Source of the DNA: CAZWSC01 sp964636385
GTDB lineage: Bacteria > Eisenbacteria > RBG-16-71-46 > CAIMUX01
DNA: 43,469 nucleotides
Direction of reading: 5' to 3'
Assembly (NCBI GenBank): GCA_964636385.1
Contig: CAZWSC010000002.1
Span: forward strand, 1-43,469
Part shown: positions 23,152-32,942 of the stretch, piece after piece
Layout of the letters: the number at the start of each line of letters is the position of its first letter
Numbering within the stretch: position 1 is the first letter of the stretch
Made by a program: the position numbers and the translations under genes
The notes under the pieces: generated by a model
The model's input: the letters and a program-made list of their open reading frames with translations, nothing else
Databases searched by the model: none
What the model was told of the DNA's origin: nothing

Positions 23152-26100
23152 TCAGCTGCGCAGGAATCTGCTGACCCCGACCCACAGGCGGATTCCGTCT
23201 CCCAGGTCAACCTCCGCGGCCTGATCGCAGCTCCCGCGCTCCGGGACAATCTCCCTGGCAAGAGTCTCCTCACGGATGTACACGCCGTGGTGCGTCAGGA
23301 TTGTCTCCGCCCTGGGATCCTCGCTTCCGTACAGGACCGTTATTCGGTCCTCCACGTTGTAGTCGGCCTTCTTGCGAAGATCCTGGATCGTACGCACCAG
23401 CTCTCTCGCGTATCCCTCCAGCAGAAGATCCTCGGTGAGCTGAGTATCCAGAACCACAAGCAGGTTGTGGTCATTCGTCGCGCTCAGGCCGTCCCGCCCC
23501 GCGTATCTCAGCTCGTATTCGCCCGCGGACAGAACCTGGCCCGCCACACGCACACGCCCATCTGCCGCAAGCTCCCAGGCCCCCTCCTTTGCAGCCCTGG
23601 ACACCTCCTTCATCACGGATCCGAGGCGGGCACCCAGTAACGGGAAGTTGAGCTTCAACTCCCGCCTTGCAAGCTCTTCAACCCTGCCCTCCAGCAGGAT
23701 CTTCTTCACATTGAGTTCCTGCGCTATCTGGGAGCAGAGATCCTCGTCCATATCCAGCTTTCCGCCCTCCAGGTCCAGGATCCAGATCCGCCCGAGCGGC
23801 TGGCGGACCCTTATCTGCACCTTCTCCCTGGCCGACCGACCGAGACTTACGGCAGACAGAACCCTGTCCATACGGGCGTTGATCGCATCGTCGATCATGT
23901 CAGGCCGACGGTGCGGCCAATCCCTCAGGTGTACGCTTTCCGGCCACTCCGCGGCTTTGGCATTGCGCAGCGGAGAGCTGAGGTTCCGATAGATGTCCTC
24001 CGACATGAACGGCGTTATCGGCGCCATGATCTCGCACATCGTGATCAGGACATGGTGAAGTGTGCGGTAGGCAAACTGCTTGTCGGCGTCCTCGCTGTCC
24101 GCCGACTTCCAGAAACGCCGGCGGGAACGACGCAGGTACCACGTGGAGAGCGCCTCAAGGAATCCATCCACGGCCCGCAGAGACCGGGCAGTGTCGTATT
24201 CCTCCAGACCGTGTGTCACCTCATCCAGGGTCTTGTACAGCGCCGAGAGGATCCAGACATCCAGGGGGTTCGGGCTCTCCTTGAGCGCCACCGGATCGTC
24301 CGAAGCGCTCGGCTCGAACCCGTCGAGCCTGGCATAAGTAACGAAGAACCCATATACATTCCAGAGCGTGATCAGCCTCTTGCGGATCTCGTCCGCCACA
24401 TGGAAACCGAACCGGAGGTTGTTGTTCGGGTTGAAGGCGCAGTAGACCCAACGCATCACGTCAGCACCCATTCTCTCGACCGCATCATCGAACCAGATGG
24501 CATTGCCGGTGGACTTGTGCATCGGCAGGCCCTTCTCGTCGTACACCTTCTCATACGAGAAGACCCTCCTGTATGGAGCGCGGCCTTCCAGGGTCACCGA
24601 CATGAACATCATTGCATAGAACCAGAGTCGAACCTGCTCGCGCATCTCGATCACGACCTCGGCCGGGAACCACTTCTCCCAGTATGCGCGGTCCTCGAAG
24701 TACCGCAGGGTGGAGAAGGCCACAATGCCTGCGTCGAGCCAGCAGTCGCCCACGTCGAGGGTGCGCCTGGCGGACCTGCCGCACTCCCCGCAGCGGATCG
24801 TGATGCCATCGATCCAGGGGCGGTGAAGCTCCGGCAATGCGTCCACCCCGGCCGGATTCTCGGCACGTTCCCTCAGCTCCGCCTTGCTTCCCACGATCGT
24901 GAGATGCCCGTCCGGGCAGAAGTAGAACGGGAGGGGCAGGCCCCAGAAGCGCTTCCTGGATATGCACCAGTCCCCCATGTTGTTGTACCAGTCCTGTGTG
25001 CGCTTTCCGACCGACTCGGGGATCCACTGGACCGTATCCGCCGCCTGCTTCATCAACGGGCGAATCTCATCGCACGCGATGAACCACTCGTCCTCAACAC
25101 GGAAGACCAGCTTCTCCTTGCACCTCCAGCAGAAGGGATAGCGGTGCCGGTAGGTCTCCTGACGGAAGAGGATTTCCTTCTCCTTCAGCCTCTGAATGAT
25201 CGGCTTCTCCACCTCGTGCACATACATCCCCGTGAGCCAGCCGAATCCATCCACATAACGGCCGTCGCCGTCCAGCGGAACGATCACACGCAGCCCGTGG
25301 ACCTTGCCCAGTTCGTTGTCCTCCGCCCCACACCCCGGGGCGATATGGACTATGCCGGAACCCTCGCCCTCGCCAACGTCCTCCCACGGGATAACCCTGT
25401 GCTCCAGGCCCTGGACCACCGGCAGATCGTCGAATGGACCATCGTAGATCCAGCCGATCATATCCGATCCCTTTACGGCTCCGAGAATCTCCGCATCGCT
25501 GTTGAAGACCGTGGAGACAAGGCCCGCACTCAGGTAGTAAATCAGTCCTCCGTGCTTCACCCGCGCATACTCGAGCCCAGGGTTCACGGCGGCTGCTACA
25601 TTGGATGTGAGTGTCCATGGGGTGGTTGTCCAGACCAGCAGGGCTTCTCCGGGCATTTCCCTAAGTGGAAAGACCAGGAACACCGATGTGTCGTCTATGT
25701 CCTCGTACCCGTCGGAGAGCTCGTGCTGGGACAGAGACGTTCCACACCTCGTGCACCAGGGCATCGCCTTGGCGCCACTGTACAACCATCCCTTGTCGCG
25801 GCATATCTGCAGGAAGTGCCATATCGACTCGATATTCCCGTCGGTCATGGTGTAGTAGGAATCATCCCACCGCATCCACTGGCCCAGCCTGATCGACTGG
25901 TCGGTCTGTACCGCGCTGAACTTCTCCACCCGGCTTCGGCAGGCGCGGGAGAACCTTTCCAGGCCATGGTTCTCGATGTCCCTCTTCGAATTGAAACCGA
26001 GATCCTTCTCGGTCTCCACCTCCAGCCACAGGCCCTGACAGTCGAATCCGTTCTGGTACCGCTGGTCGAAGCCACGCATCGCCCTGTAGCGCTGGAACAC

Positions 26101-26298
26101 GTCCTTGTACGTGCGTCCCCATGCATGGTGAACACCCATGGGGTTGTTTGCCGTCATGGGGCCGTCTATGAAGGACCATGGCGTGCGGCCGCTGTTCATC
26201 TCCATGCGTTTCCGGAAGATCTGCTCCTTCTCCCAGAACCGCAGCACCTCGTGCTCCAGTTCGATGAAATCCCGCTTCGGATTGACCGATTCGAACAT
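23152..26298 (-). CDS. ileS: Isoleucyl-tRNA synthetase, atypical signature form
   Basis: The start is the ATG at 26298, 11 bases after the gyrA stop, giving 1048 residues, normal for IleRS; the longer frame overlaps gyrA. Family marks include WSFIDGPMTANNPMGVHHAW in place of the HIGH region (GVHH at 55-58), and LPMHKSTGN at 593-599 in place of KMSKS. The CP1 editing region has LLVWTTTPWTLTSNVAAAVN, and zinc-binding-like pairs are CTRCGTS, CWRCKEK and CGECGRS. The tRNA-binding C-terminus follows. It charges tRNA-Ile. The unusual HIGH and KMSKS forms resemble a divergent IleRS group; in other bacteria deep IleRS variants can be mupirocin-insensitive, which is not shown here. Likely co-transcribed with gyrA. 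Confidence 0.85.
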   Translation of the reverse strand: MFESVNPKRDFIELEHEVLRFWEKEQIFRKRMEMNSGRTPWSFIDGPMTANNPMGVHHAWGRTYKDVFQRYRAMRGFDQRYQNGFDCQGLWLEVETEKDLGFNSKRDIENHGLERFSRACRSRVEKFSAVQTDQSIRLGQWMRWDDSYYTMTDGNIESIWHFLQICRDKGWLYSGAKAMPWCTRCGTSLSQHELSDGYEDIDDTSVFLVFPLREMPGEALLVWTTTPWTLTSNVAAAVNPGLEYARVKHGGLIYYLSAGLVSTVFNSDAEILGAVKGSDMIGWIYDGPFDDLPVVQGLEHRVIPWEDVGEGEGSGIVHIAPGCGAEDNELGKVHGLRVIVPLDGDGRYVDGFGWLTGMYVHEVEKPIIQRLKEKEILFRQETYRHRYPFCWRCKEKLVFRVEDEWFIACDEIRPLMKQAADTVQWIPESVGKRTQDWYNNMGDWCISRKRFWGLPLPFYFCPDGHLTIVGSKAELRERAENPAGVDALPELHRPWIDGITIRCGECGRSARRTLDVGDCWLDAGIVAFSTLRYFEDRAYWEKWFPAEVVIEMREQVRLWFYAMMFMSVTLEGRAPYRRVFSYEKVYDEKGLPMHKSTGNAIWFDDAVERMGADVMRWVYCAFNPNNNLRFGFHVADEIRKRLITLWNVYGFFVTYARLDGFEPSASDDPVALKESPNPLDVWILSALYKTLDEVTHGLEEYDTARSLRAVDGFLEALSTWYLRRSRRRFWKSADSEDADKQFAYRTLHHVLITMCEIMAPITPFMSEDIYRNLSSPLRNAKAAEWPESVHLRDWPHRRPDMIDDAINARMDRVLSAVSLGRSAREKVQIRVRQPLGRIWILDLEGGKLDMDEDLCSQIAQELNVKKILLEGRVEELARRELKLNFPLLGARLGSVMKEVSRAAKEGAWELAADGRVRVAGQVLSAGEYELRYAGRDGLSATNDHNLLVVLDTQLTEDLLLEGYARELVRTIQDLRKKADYNVEDRITVLYGSEDPRAETILTHHGVYIREETLAREIVPERGSCDQAAEVDLGDGIRLWVGVSRFLRS

Positions 26299-26309
26299 CC
26301 CCGCCCCGC

Positions 26310-28952
26310 CTATTCTCCATTGGGGGATACGTCGCTCTCCGGCACATCCCCGTTGTCGTCCCCGTTTCCGGCACCTTCGCCGGCCCCGCCTGCGCCGCCC
26401 AGACATTCCGATTCCCCGCCGGTATCATCATCCCCCGGCATCGCAGCCGCCACGCTGTCAGAAGCCGGTTCTCCACTACCCTTCACTGCGCCGGCCCCGT
26501 TCGGACTCCCCGATTCCTCCGTCGCCAGCCTGGCCAGGTCAACCACCCGGTCGGCCTCGCCCAGTTGAATCAGTTTCACTCCCTGCGTGGCGCGCCCCAG
26601 AATAGACACCTCGCGGGCCGGCAGACGGATGATCGTTCCACCCGAACTCATGACCATCAGCTCGTCCTCTTCACCCACCACCATGAGGGATACCACCCGT
26701 CCTATCCGTGGAGATAACGCCAGCGTGTACACACCATGTGACCCGCGCCGGTACAGGGGATACTCATCCACCCGCGTCCTCTTGCCGTATCCCTTCTCGG
26801 TCACAGTGAGCAGAAGCTGGTCCGAGTTGGGACGCAGCACGATCATGCCCACCACACAGTCATCCTCCCCGCGAAGTCCGACACCCCGCACACCCCGTGC
26901 ACTCCGCCCCATTGGCCGCGCATCCGACTCCTTGAAGCGAATCGCCTTTCCCCGACGGGTCGCTATGACGATCTCATCACCGTCGTGGGCAAGGCGGGCC
27001 CCAATCAACGAATCGCCTTCCTGCAGATCGATCGCCATGATCCCCGCGCGGCGTGGCCGGCTGAAGGCCGAGAGGCGTGTCTTCTTTATCAGGCCCCGGT
27101 TCGTTACAAGGATAAGGTATTGGTCTTCCGGGAACTCCCTCACCGGCACGTAGGCCGTGATGTTCTCCCCCTTCTGCGAAGATATCAGGTTCAGGATCGA
27201 CCTTCCGCGCGCCTGGCGGGATCCATGTGGAATCTCGTAGACTTTCAGCCAGTAGGCACGGCCCCTGTCGCTGAACAGAAGAAGGTAGCTGTGCGTGGAC
27301 GCGACGAACAGATGTTCGACGAAATCCTCATCCTTCGTAGCTGAGCCCCGAAGCCCCCGGCCCCCGCGTCCCTGGCGGCGGTACTCCGTCGGTGTGACCC
27401 TCTTGATGTAGCCGGCATGGCTTATGGAGATGACCATGTCCTCCTCGGGAATCAGGTCCTCCATCTCGAAACTGGATAGCTCTTCGTCCGCCGCTATGAA
27501 GGTGCGCCTTGCATCCCCGAACTTCCTCTGCAGATCAGTCAGCTCCTCCACGATCAGCGCCATTATCCGCGTCCTGTCGGCAAGAATCTCCGTCAGTTCG
27601 CCTATGCGGCCCGTTATCTGCGAATACTCGTCGTTGATCTTTTTCCGCTCGAGACCGGTAAGGCGCTGCAGGCGCATCTCGAGGATTGCGTTCGCCTGCT
27701 CCTGTGAAAGCCCGAACCGGCTGATCAGGCCCCCGCGCGCCTCCTCCACATCGGCGCTGTGCCTGATCAGGGTGATGACCGCGTCCAGCTCATCCAGGGC
27801 GCGGCGGAATCCTTCCAGGATGTGCGCGCGCTTCTGGGCCTGCTGCAGCTCGAACCGACTGCGGCGCGTGATTACCTCCACCCGGTGCTCGAGGTACGCC
27901 TGCAGCATGCCGCGCAGGTCGAATGTCACCGGCCGCCTGTTATGAAGGGCGAGGAGATTGGCGCCGAATGTAACCTGCATCTGGGTATGCTTGTACAACT
28001 GGTTCAGAACCACCTGGGGCTGTGCGTCCCGGCGCAGCTCTATCACAACCCTGAGTCCGCGACGGTCGCTCTCGTCCCGGACATCCGATATGCCGGTGAT
28101 CTGCCCACCCTTGACCAGCTGGGCGATCCGCTCGATCATCGCCGACTTGTTCACCTGGTAGGGGATCTCCGTTACGATGATCACGTCGCGCCCGGACTTC
28201 GCAGTGTCGATCTCGGCCTTTGCCCTGACGACAATCAGACCGCGGCCGGTGTTGTAGCAGTCCCGGATTCCCGCGCGTCCCATGATGATGCCGCCTGTCG
28301 GAAAGTCAGGCCCCGGAACTATCCGCATCAAATCTTCGATCCCGGCCCCAGGTTCCTTGATGAGCTGAATCAGGGCATCGCAGATCTCACTCAGATTGTG
28401 CGGCGGCACGTTCGTGGCCATTCCTACGGCGATCCCGGAGGCCCCGTTGACCAGCAGATTCGGAAAGGCTGACGGCAGTACCGTGGGTTCTTCCCTGGTC
28501 TCATCGTAGTTCGGGCGGAAATCCACCGTTTCCTTCTCCAGGTCCCGGAGCATCTCCTCCGAGATCTGGTTGAGCCTGGCCTCGGTGTACCTTTCCGCCG
28601 CGGCGGAATCGCCGTCGATGGATCCGAAGTTCCCCTGCCCCTCTACAAGGGGGTAGCGGAGGGAGAAGTCCTGTACAAGGCGAACCATGGCATCGTAGAC
28701 GGCCGTGGTTCCGTGTGGGTGATAGTTGCCCGTGACATCGCCGCTGATCTTGGCCGACTTCCTGTATGGACGGTCGTGATACAGGGATAAGTCGTTCATG
28801 GCAACAAGGATTCTGCGGTGAACCGGCTTCAGCCCGTCCCTTACGTCGGGAAGCGCCCGGGAGACGATGACACTCATCGAGTAGTCGATGTATGACGTCC
28901 TCATCTCGTCTTCTATCTGAACCGGCAGGATCCTGCTTGTGTCTGTCTCCAT
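26310..28952 (-). CDS. gyrA: DNA gyrase subunit A
   Basis: The ATG at 28952 is preceded by GAGGAATC and yields 880 residues; a longer TTG frame is disfavoured. The N-terminus has the active-site Tyr122 (RYTEARL), and the fluoroquinolone-determining stretch is HPHGTTAVYD, with Thr at positions 82 and 83 where E. coli has Asp and Ser, and Asp87 kept. The C-terminal pinwheel contains the GyrA-box-like QGRGGRG (RRQGRGGRGLRGSAT), which separates gyrase from topoisomerase IV. The last ~70 residues are acidic and glycine-rich, typical of a disordered tail. GyrA breaks and rejoins DNA in the A2B2 gyrase. It lies 102 bases downstream of gyrB and directly upstream of ileS. Confidence 0.95.
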   Translation of the reverse strand: METDTSRILPVQIEDEMRTSYIDYSMSVIVSRALPDVRDGLKPVHRRILVAMNDLSLYHDRPYRKSAKISGDVTGNYHPHGTTAVYDAMVRLVQDFSLRYPLVEGQGNFGSIDGDSAAAERYTEARLNQISEEMLRDLEKETVDFRPNYDETREEPTVLPSAFPNLLVNGASGIAVGMATNVPPHNLSEICDALIQLIKEPGAGIEDLMRIVPGPDFPTGGIIMGRAGIRDCYNTGRGLIVVRAKAEIDTAKSGRDVIIVTEIPYQVNKSAMIERIAQLVKGGQITGISDVRDESDRRGLRVVIELRRDAQPQVVLNQLYKHTQMQVTFGANLLALHNRRPVTFDLRGMLQAYLEHRVEVITRRSRFELQQAQKRAHILEGFRRALDELDAVITLIRHSADVEEARGGLISRFGLSQEQANAILEMRLQRLTGLERKKINDEYSQITGRIGELTEILADRTRIMALIVEELTDLQRKFGDARRTFIAADEELSSFEMEDLIPEEDMVISISHAGYIKRVTPTEYRRQGRGGRGLRGSATKDEDFVEHLFVASTHSYLLLFSDRGRAYWLKVYEIPHGSRQARGRSILNLISSQKGENITAYVPVREFPEDQYLILVTNRGLIKKTRLSAFSRPRRAGIMAIDLQEGDSLIGARLAHDGDEIVIATRRGKAIRFKESDARPMGRSARGVRGVGLRGEDDCVVGMIVLRPNSDQLLLTVTEKGYGKRTRVDEYPLYRRGSHGVYTLALSPRIGRVVSLMVVGEEDELMVMSSGGTIIRLPAREVSILGRATQGVKLIQLGEADRVVDLARLATEESGSPNGAGAVKGSGEPASDSVAAAMPGDDDTGGESECLGGAGGAGEGAGNGDDNGDVPESDVSPNGE

Positions 28953-29054
28953 GATTCCTCGTGTCCCCGGGTTGTTCGGCGTGTTCAAGCCGGCGCTACC
29001 GCCGGCCCCGGCGGGTTGATCCGCCCAGGCACGACCTTCGCCCCGAATGCCCTG

Positions 29055-30977
29055 CTAGATGTCAAGATTCTTCACGTACTGAGCGTTCTCCTCGATGAAC
29101 TGACGCCGCGGCTCGACGGGTTCTCCCATCAGCACCGAGAAGACGCGCTCGGCCCCCGCCGCGTCCTCGCTGGAGATCTGCAGGAGGGTTCGTCTTTCTG
29201 GATCCATCGTTGTTTCCCAGAGCTGCTCCGGGTTCATCTCGCCAAGACCCTTGTAGCGCTGAACATGGATCCCCTGACGTCCGAATCTCGCTATGAGGGC
29301 GTCCCTCTGCTCGTCCGTATATGCGTACTCCGCCATCCTTCCCTTCTTCACCCGGTAGAAAGGCGGTTGTGCAATGAAGATGTTCCCTCTCTCGATCAAC
29401 GGCTTCATGAAACGGAAGAAGAATGTGAGAAGCAGGGTTCGTATGTGCGCCCCGTCGACATCGGCATCGGTCATGATTATCACCTTGTGATAACGCAACC
29501 TGGAGATCTCGAACTCCTCCTCTCCGAATCCCGTTCCTATCGCCGTTATGATCGTCCTGATTTCATCATTCGAGAGGGCCTTGTCCAGGCGCGCCTTCTC
29601 GACATTCAGAATCTTTCCCTTGATGGGAAGGATCGCCTGAAACTCGCGCCGCCGCGCCTGCTTCGCGCTCCCTCCCGCCGAGTCGCCCTCCACGATGAAA
29701 AGCTCGCACACAGACGGATCCCTCTCGCTGCAGTCGGCCAGTTTCCCCGGGAGGCCGCCTCCGTCGAGAACACCCTTTCTCCTCGCCAGCTCCCTTGCCT
29801 TCCGGGCCGCTTCCCTCGCCCTCGATGTCAGCAGGCACTTGTCGATGATCGCCTTTGCCAGCGCGGGATTCTCGTCGAGATACTCAGTCAGATACTCGCC
29901 AACAACGGAGGCGACAAGACCGGCCACCTCGCTGTTGCCAAGCTTGGTCTTTGTCTGTCCTTCAAACTGCGGGCTGACCAGCTTCACACTGAGAATGGCG
30001 GTCAGGCCCTCCCGGACGTCCTCTCCGGACAGTGGCGAGCTCTTCAGCAGGCCGTTCTGCTGCCCATACTGATTCAGAACCCTCGTAAGAGCCTGCTTGA
30101 AGCCCACCAGGTGTGTACCTCCTTCACTGGTGGGAATGTTGTTGGCGTAGGAGACTATCGACTCGCTGTATGCCTCCGTGTATTGCAGGGCCACCTCTAT
30201 GGAAGTCCCCTCCCGTTCGCGGTCGATATAGATAATGTCCTTGTGCAGCGCCGGCCGGCTCTCGTTCAGGAACTGGACGAATTCTCTGAGCCCGCCGTCA
30301 AACCTGTAGGAGGCAGTCAGAAACCCCTCAGCACCCTCCTCACGCTCGTCGCACACGCTGATGAGCACGCCACGGTTCAGGAATGCAAGCTCACGCAACC
30401 TGGGTTGGATTGTGTCGAAGGCGAACGTGGTAGTTTCCTCGAAAATGGAAGGATCGGGGCTGAAGCGGACCCTGGTTCCACGCTTGTCGGCATCCCCCAG
30501 TATCTCGAGATCGGTGACCACCTCACCGCGCTCATAGCGTTGTCTGTAGGCCTTGCCTCCCTGGTACACCTCAACTTCGAGCCACTCTGAGAGGGCGTTC
30601 ACAACACTGACGCCTACTCCATGAAGACCGCCCGATACCTTGTAATTTGAACGGTCAAACTTGCCGCCCGCGTGCAGAAGTGTCATCACCACTTCCACCC
30701 CAGGCCTTCCCTGCTCCGGGTGGATGTCCACAGGAATACCGCGCCCGTTGTCGAGAACGCTGCAACTGCCATCCTTGTGAATGGTGACGACAATCTTATC
30801 ACAGAACCCGGCCAGCGACTCGTCAATGGCATTGTCCACCACCTCATAAATCAGATGGTGAAGACCGCGGGGTCCCGTGCTGCCGATATACATGCTCGGC
30901 CGTTTGCGCACCCCTTCAAGCCCCTTGAGAACCTGAATCCGGCTGGAGTCATAAGTACGTGCTGAATCGGTGTTCAT
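29055..30977 (-). CDS. gyrB: DNA gyrase subunit B
   Basis: The 640-residue short form lacks the E. coli 165-residue insertion. The GHKL ATPase part has EVVDNAIDESLAGF, DNGRGIPVD and VSGGLHGVGVSVVNALSEW. The TOPRIM part has EGDSAGGSAKQARRREFQAI and DADVDGAHIRTLLLTFFFR, and the tail has YKGLGEMNPEQLWETTMD. The enzyme uses ATP to introduce negative supercoils together with GyrA. The ATG sits one base beyond the stop of the DciA-like gene, so the two are translationally linked. Order dnaA-dnaN-dciA-gyrB-gyrA matches an origin cluster with recF replaced by, or lost beside, the DUF721 gene. Confidence 0.96.
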   Translation of the reverse strand: MNTDSARTYDSSRIQVLKGLEGVRKRPSMYIGSTGPRGLHHLIYEVVDNAIDESLAGFCDKIVVTIHKDGSCSVLDNGRGIPVDIHPEQGRPGVEVVMTLLHAGGKFDRSNYKVSGGLHGVGVSVVNALSEWLEVEVYQGGKAYRQRYERGEVVTDLEILGDADKRGTRVRFSPDPSIFEETTTFAFDTIQPRLRELAFLNRGVLISVCDEREEGAEGFLTASYRFDGGLREFVQFLNESRPALHKDIIYIDREREGTSIEVALQYTEAYSESIVSYANNIPTSEGGTHLVGFKQALTRVLNQYGQQNGLLKSSPLSGEDVREGLTAILSVKLVSPQFEGQTKTKLGNSEVAGLVASVVGEYLTEYLDENPALAKAIIDKCLLTSRAREAARKARELARRKGVLDGGGLPGKLADCSERDPSVCELFIVEGDSAGGSAKQARRREFQAILPIKGKILNVEKARLDKALSNDEIRTIITAIGTGFGEEEFEISRLRYHKVIIMTDADVDGAHIRTLLLTFFFRFMKPLIERGNIFIAQPPFYRVKKGRMAEYAYTDEQRDALIARFGRQGIHVQRYKGLGEMNPEQLWETTMDPERRTLLQISSEDAAGAERVFSVLMGEPVEPRRQFIEENAQYVKNLDI

Positions 30978-30978
30978 T

Positions 30979-31269
30979 TCAGGATTCCGTGTTAAATGTG
31001 AAACGTATGCTGTATATCTCTGCGTCCGGTACCCGGCTTCTTATGTTCTCCAGGATCCTGGGTGCCAGGTATGTCATGTGGTGTCTCAGCACCGCGCTGT
31101 CAACATGGACCCAGAGAATGCCTCCTGATATCCGCAGTGGCCGTGTCTGGGAAGCCAGCGGTTGGCCGACAACATCCTTCCAGCGCGCAACAAAATCGTG
31201 CTGCACCATCCCACGACGGATCTGACCTCGTGAGAGGATTCCGTCAACTATTGCCTTTATGTGTTCCAT
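30979..31269 (-). CDS. DUF721/DciA-like protein, putative replicative-helicase loader
   Basis: The 96-residue product has the short DUF721 pattern: ILSRGQIRRGMVQHDFVARW, then WKDVVGQPLASQTRPLRISG and GILWVHVDSAVLRHHMTYLA. DciA-type proteins interact with DnaB and help load it in the many bacteria that lack DnaC or DnaI. Its location between dnaN and gyrB is the classic position of DUF721 genes beside recF; recF itself is not found here. The stop and the gyrB start are one base apart. It starts 33 bases beyond the dnaN stop. The loader role is inferred from family knowledge. Confidence 0.85.
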   Translation of the reverse strand: MEHIKAIVDGILSRGQIRRGMVQHDFVARWKDVVGQPLASQTRPLRISGGILWVHVDSAVLRHHMTYLAPRILENIRSRVPDAEIYSIRFTFNTES

Positions 31270-31302
31270 TCAATCTGTCATCTGGACAGGGCGCCAGGTT
31301 CC

Positions 31303-32451
31303 CTACTCTGCCGGGGTTTCCGCCTTGTCCCTTCCTGCAGACTTTTCCGGAAGCCTCAGAGGCATTACGAGACAGAGAAGATCCGGCTTGCCATCCGGAA
31401 CGTGCGGACTGAACACGCCCGCTGTTGTGGGAGACCTAAAGGACACATCAACCTGCCGTGATTCCATTGTTCGAAGGAGGTCCAGAATATAGGCTGCGTT
31501 GAATCCTATTGAGAGTTCACCTCCGGAGTACTCGGCAGGAACAGGTTCCTCGGCTTCTCCTACATCGTGTGTCTGTGAACTAAGAAGCAGTGTTCCTTCC
31601 CTTAGGTGAAGTTCGACCATCCTGGTTGCAGTTTCGCTGAACACGGCTATGCGCCTGAAGGCGGATATCATTGTCTCACGGTCGAGTCGAACCCTCTTGT
31701 CGCAGTTGGATGGAATCGCCTGTTCGTATGGCGGGAATGGCCCGTCCAGGAGACGGGTGTAGAGCCTGTTTGCACCAAGGTTGAACAGACAGTACTTCTT
31801 GCTGGCGGTCATGGATACCGACTCCTGGGCTTCCGGTAGAAGACGCTGAAGAACCGCCAGGGCTTTGGGTGGAATCAGTATGTCACTCCACGCCGGATAA
31901 TCTCCCTCATGGGATGCCATTGCGAGGCGATGACCATTAGTGGCAACGAATCGAAGGGTACCTTCCATGACATGTGCATACACGGCTGTCTGTTCCGGAC
32001 GTGTGAAGTCGGAAGAGACGGCATACATGGTCTGACGGATAAGCCTGTCCAGTGTGTCTGCAGACACTGCGAACACCTTATCCTCATTCAGCTCGGGAAC
32101 CTTCGGAAACTCGTCAGGATCCACCCCCACCAGCGAGAACCTGCCCTTTCCGCAGATGATGCGGATTCTTGAGCCGGAGCTTTCGATCACCACAACATCC
32201 GAGGGTAGTTCCTTGACGATTTCCAGGAATCTTCTGGCAGGAACGGCAACACGGCCAACCTGTTCAACACTCGCATGCAGCCGTGTAACCAGAAACGTGT
32301 CGAGATCTGTTCCCGTGAAGCTGAGCTGACCATCTGAATCCGCATCCAGCAGAACCGAAGTGAGATGGTGCGCCGTAGTCTTGCCGGGTACCACGCCGGC
32401 AACCAGCTGCAGGCTTCGGTACAACTCACTCTGCACCAGGGAGAACTTCAT
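31303..32451 (-). CDS. dnaN: DNA polymerase III beta subunit (sliding clamp)
   Basis: The 382 residues fit the three-domain clamp. The N-terminus MKFSLVQSELYRSLQLVAGV leads into ATNGHRLAMASHEGDYPAWS at the centre and a C-terminal region with GFNAAYILDLLRTM and a Met-Pro-Leu-Arg end (LVMPLRLPEKSA), the usual clamp end, followed by a ~10-residue extension. The clamp tethers the polymerase to DNA. GGAGG sits directly upstream of the ATG. The gene is separated from dnaA by 716 bases, far longer than usual, and that gap holds the origin-like motifs. Confidence 0.95.
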   Translation of the reverse strand: MKFSLVQSELYRSLQLVAGVVPGKTTAHHLTSVLLDADSDGQLSFTGTDLDTFLVTRLHASVEQVGRVAVPARRFLEIVKELPSDVVVIESSGSRIRIICGKGRFSLVGVDPDEFPKVPELNEDKVFAVSADTLDRLIRQTMYAVSSDFTRPEQTAVYAHVMEGTLRFVATNGHRLAMASHEGDYPAWSDILIPPKALAVLQRLLPEAQESVSMTASKKYCLFNLGANRLYTRLLDGPFPPYEQAIPSNCDKRVRLDRETMISAFRRIAVFSETATRMVELHLREGTLLLSSQTHDVGEAEEPVPAEYSGGELSIGFNAAYILDLLRTMESRQVDVSFRSPTTAGVFSPHVPDGKPDLLCLVMPLRLPEKSAGRDKAETPAE

Positions 32452-32942
32452 GATTCCTCCAAAACCCTCTCAAGCAGTGTGCTTAACCGAGCAGAAACCC
32501 GGCCCATAACCTTCCGTCCGGATGGAGACCGCAACAGATCATCATCCTGAAGAACCTGCGATCCGTGAGCTGAACGGGATCCCCGGATCCATCTCGAGCG
32601 GTACGGCAGGGTGCGTCGATATCCTCGAGAGAATATCAGACAGGGCCGTCATGTAAACACAAAACCCTTTCTCTCAGACGCGTTCAGCTTCTTTCAGATC
32701 AACAAGTTAGTGAAGATGCCGGATCGCGTTACAGCTGCATTGCAGCCTGATCAAACAGCCAGACTTACGCGTTACGAGAAGCCGCAATCCAACTGGGCTA
32801 CTCCTCGTCATGATCGCTGGCGAACCTGGTGATGAGATCGCTATCTGCCCATGATGTGCTTCTGGTGAAGCAATGGTTCTGCTCCTCAAATGCCATCACC
32901 GGCAGCCGGCGGGTTTCTCTTCTAAGAAATGGTATCAGAATC

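Noticed and set aside
23911..26568. An 885-codon plus-strand open frame opposite ileS
   Set aside because: It is the complement of ileS; the product has no domain logic, while the minus strand carries synthetase motifs throughout.
29016..30590. A 524-codon plus-strand open frame opposite gyrB
   Set aside because: Shadow of gyrB, whose ATPase and TOPRIM motifs are plain on the minus strand; no known motif in the plus frame.
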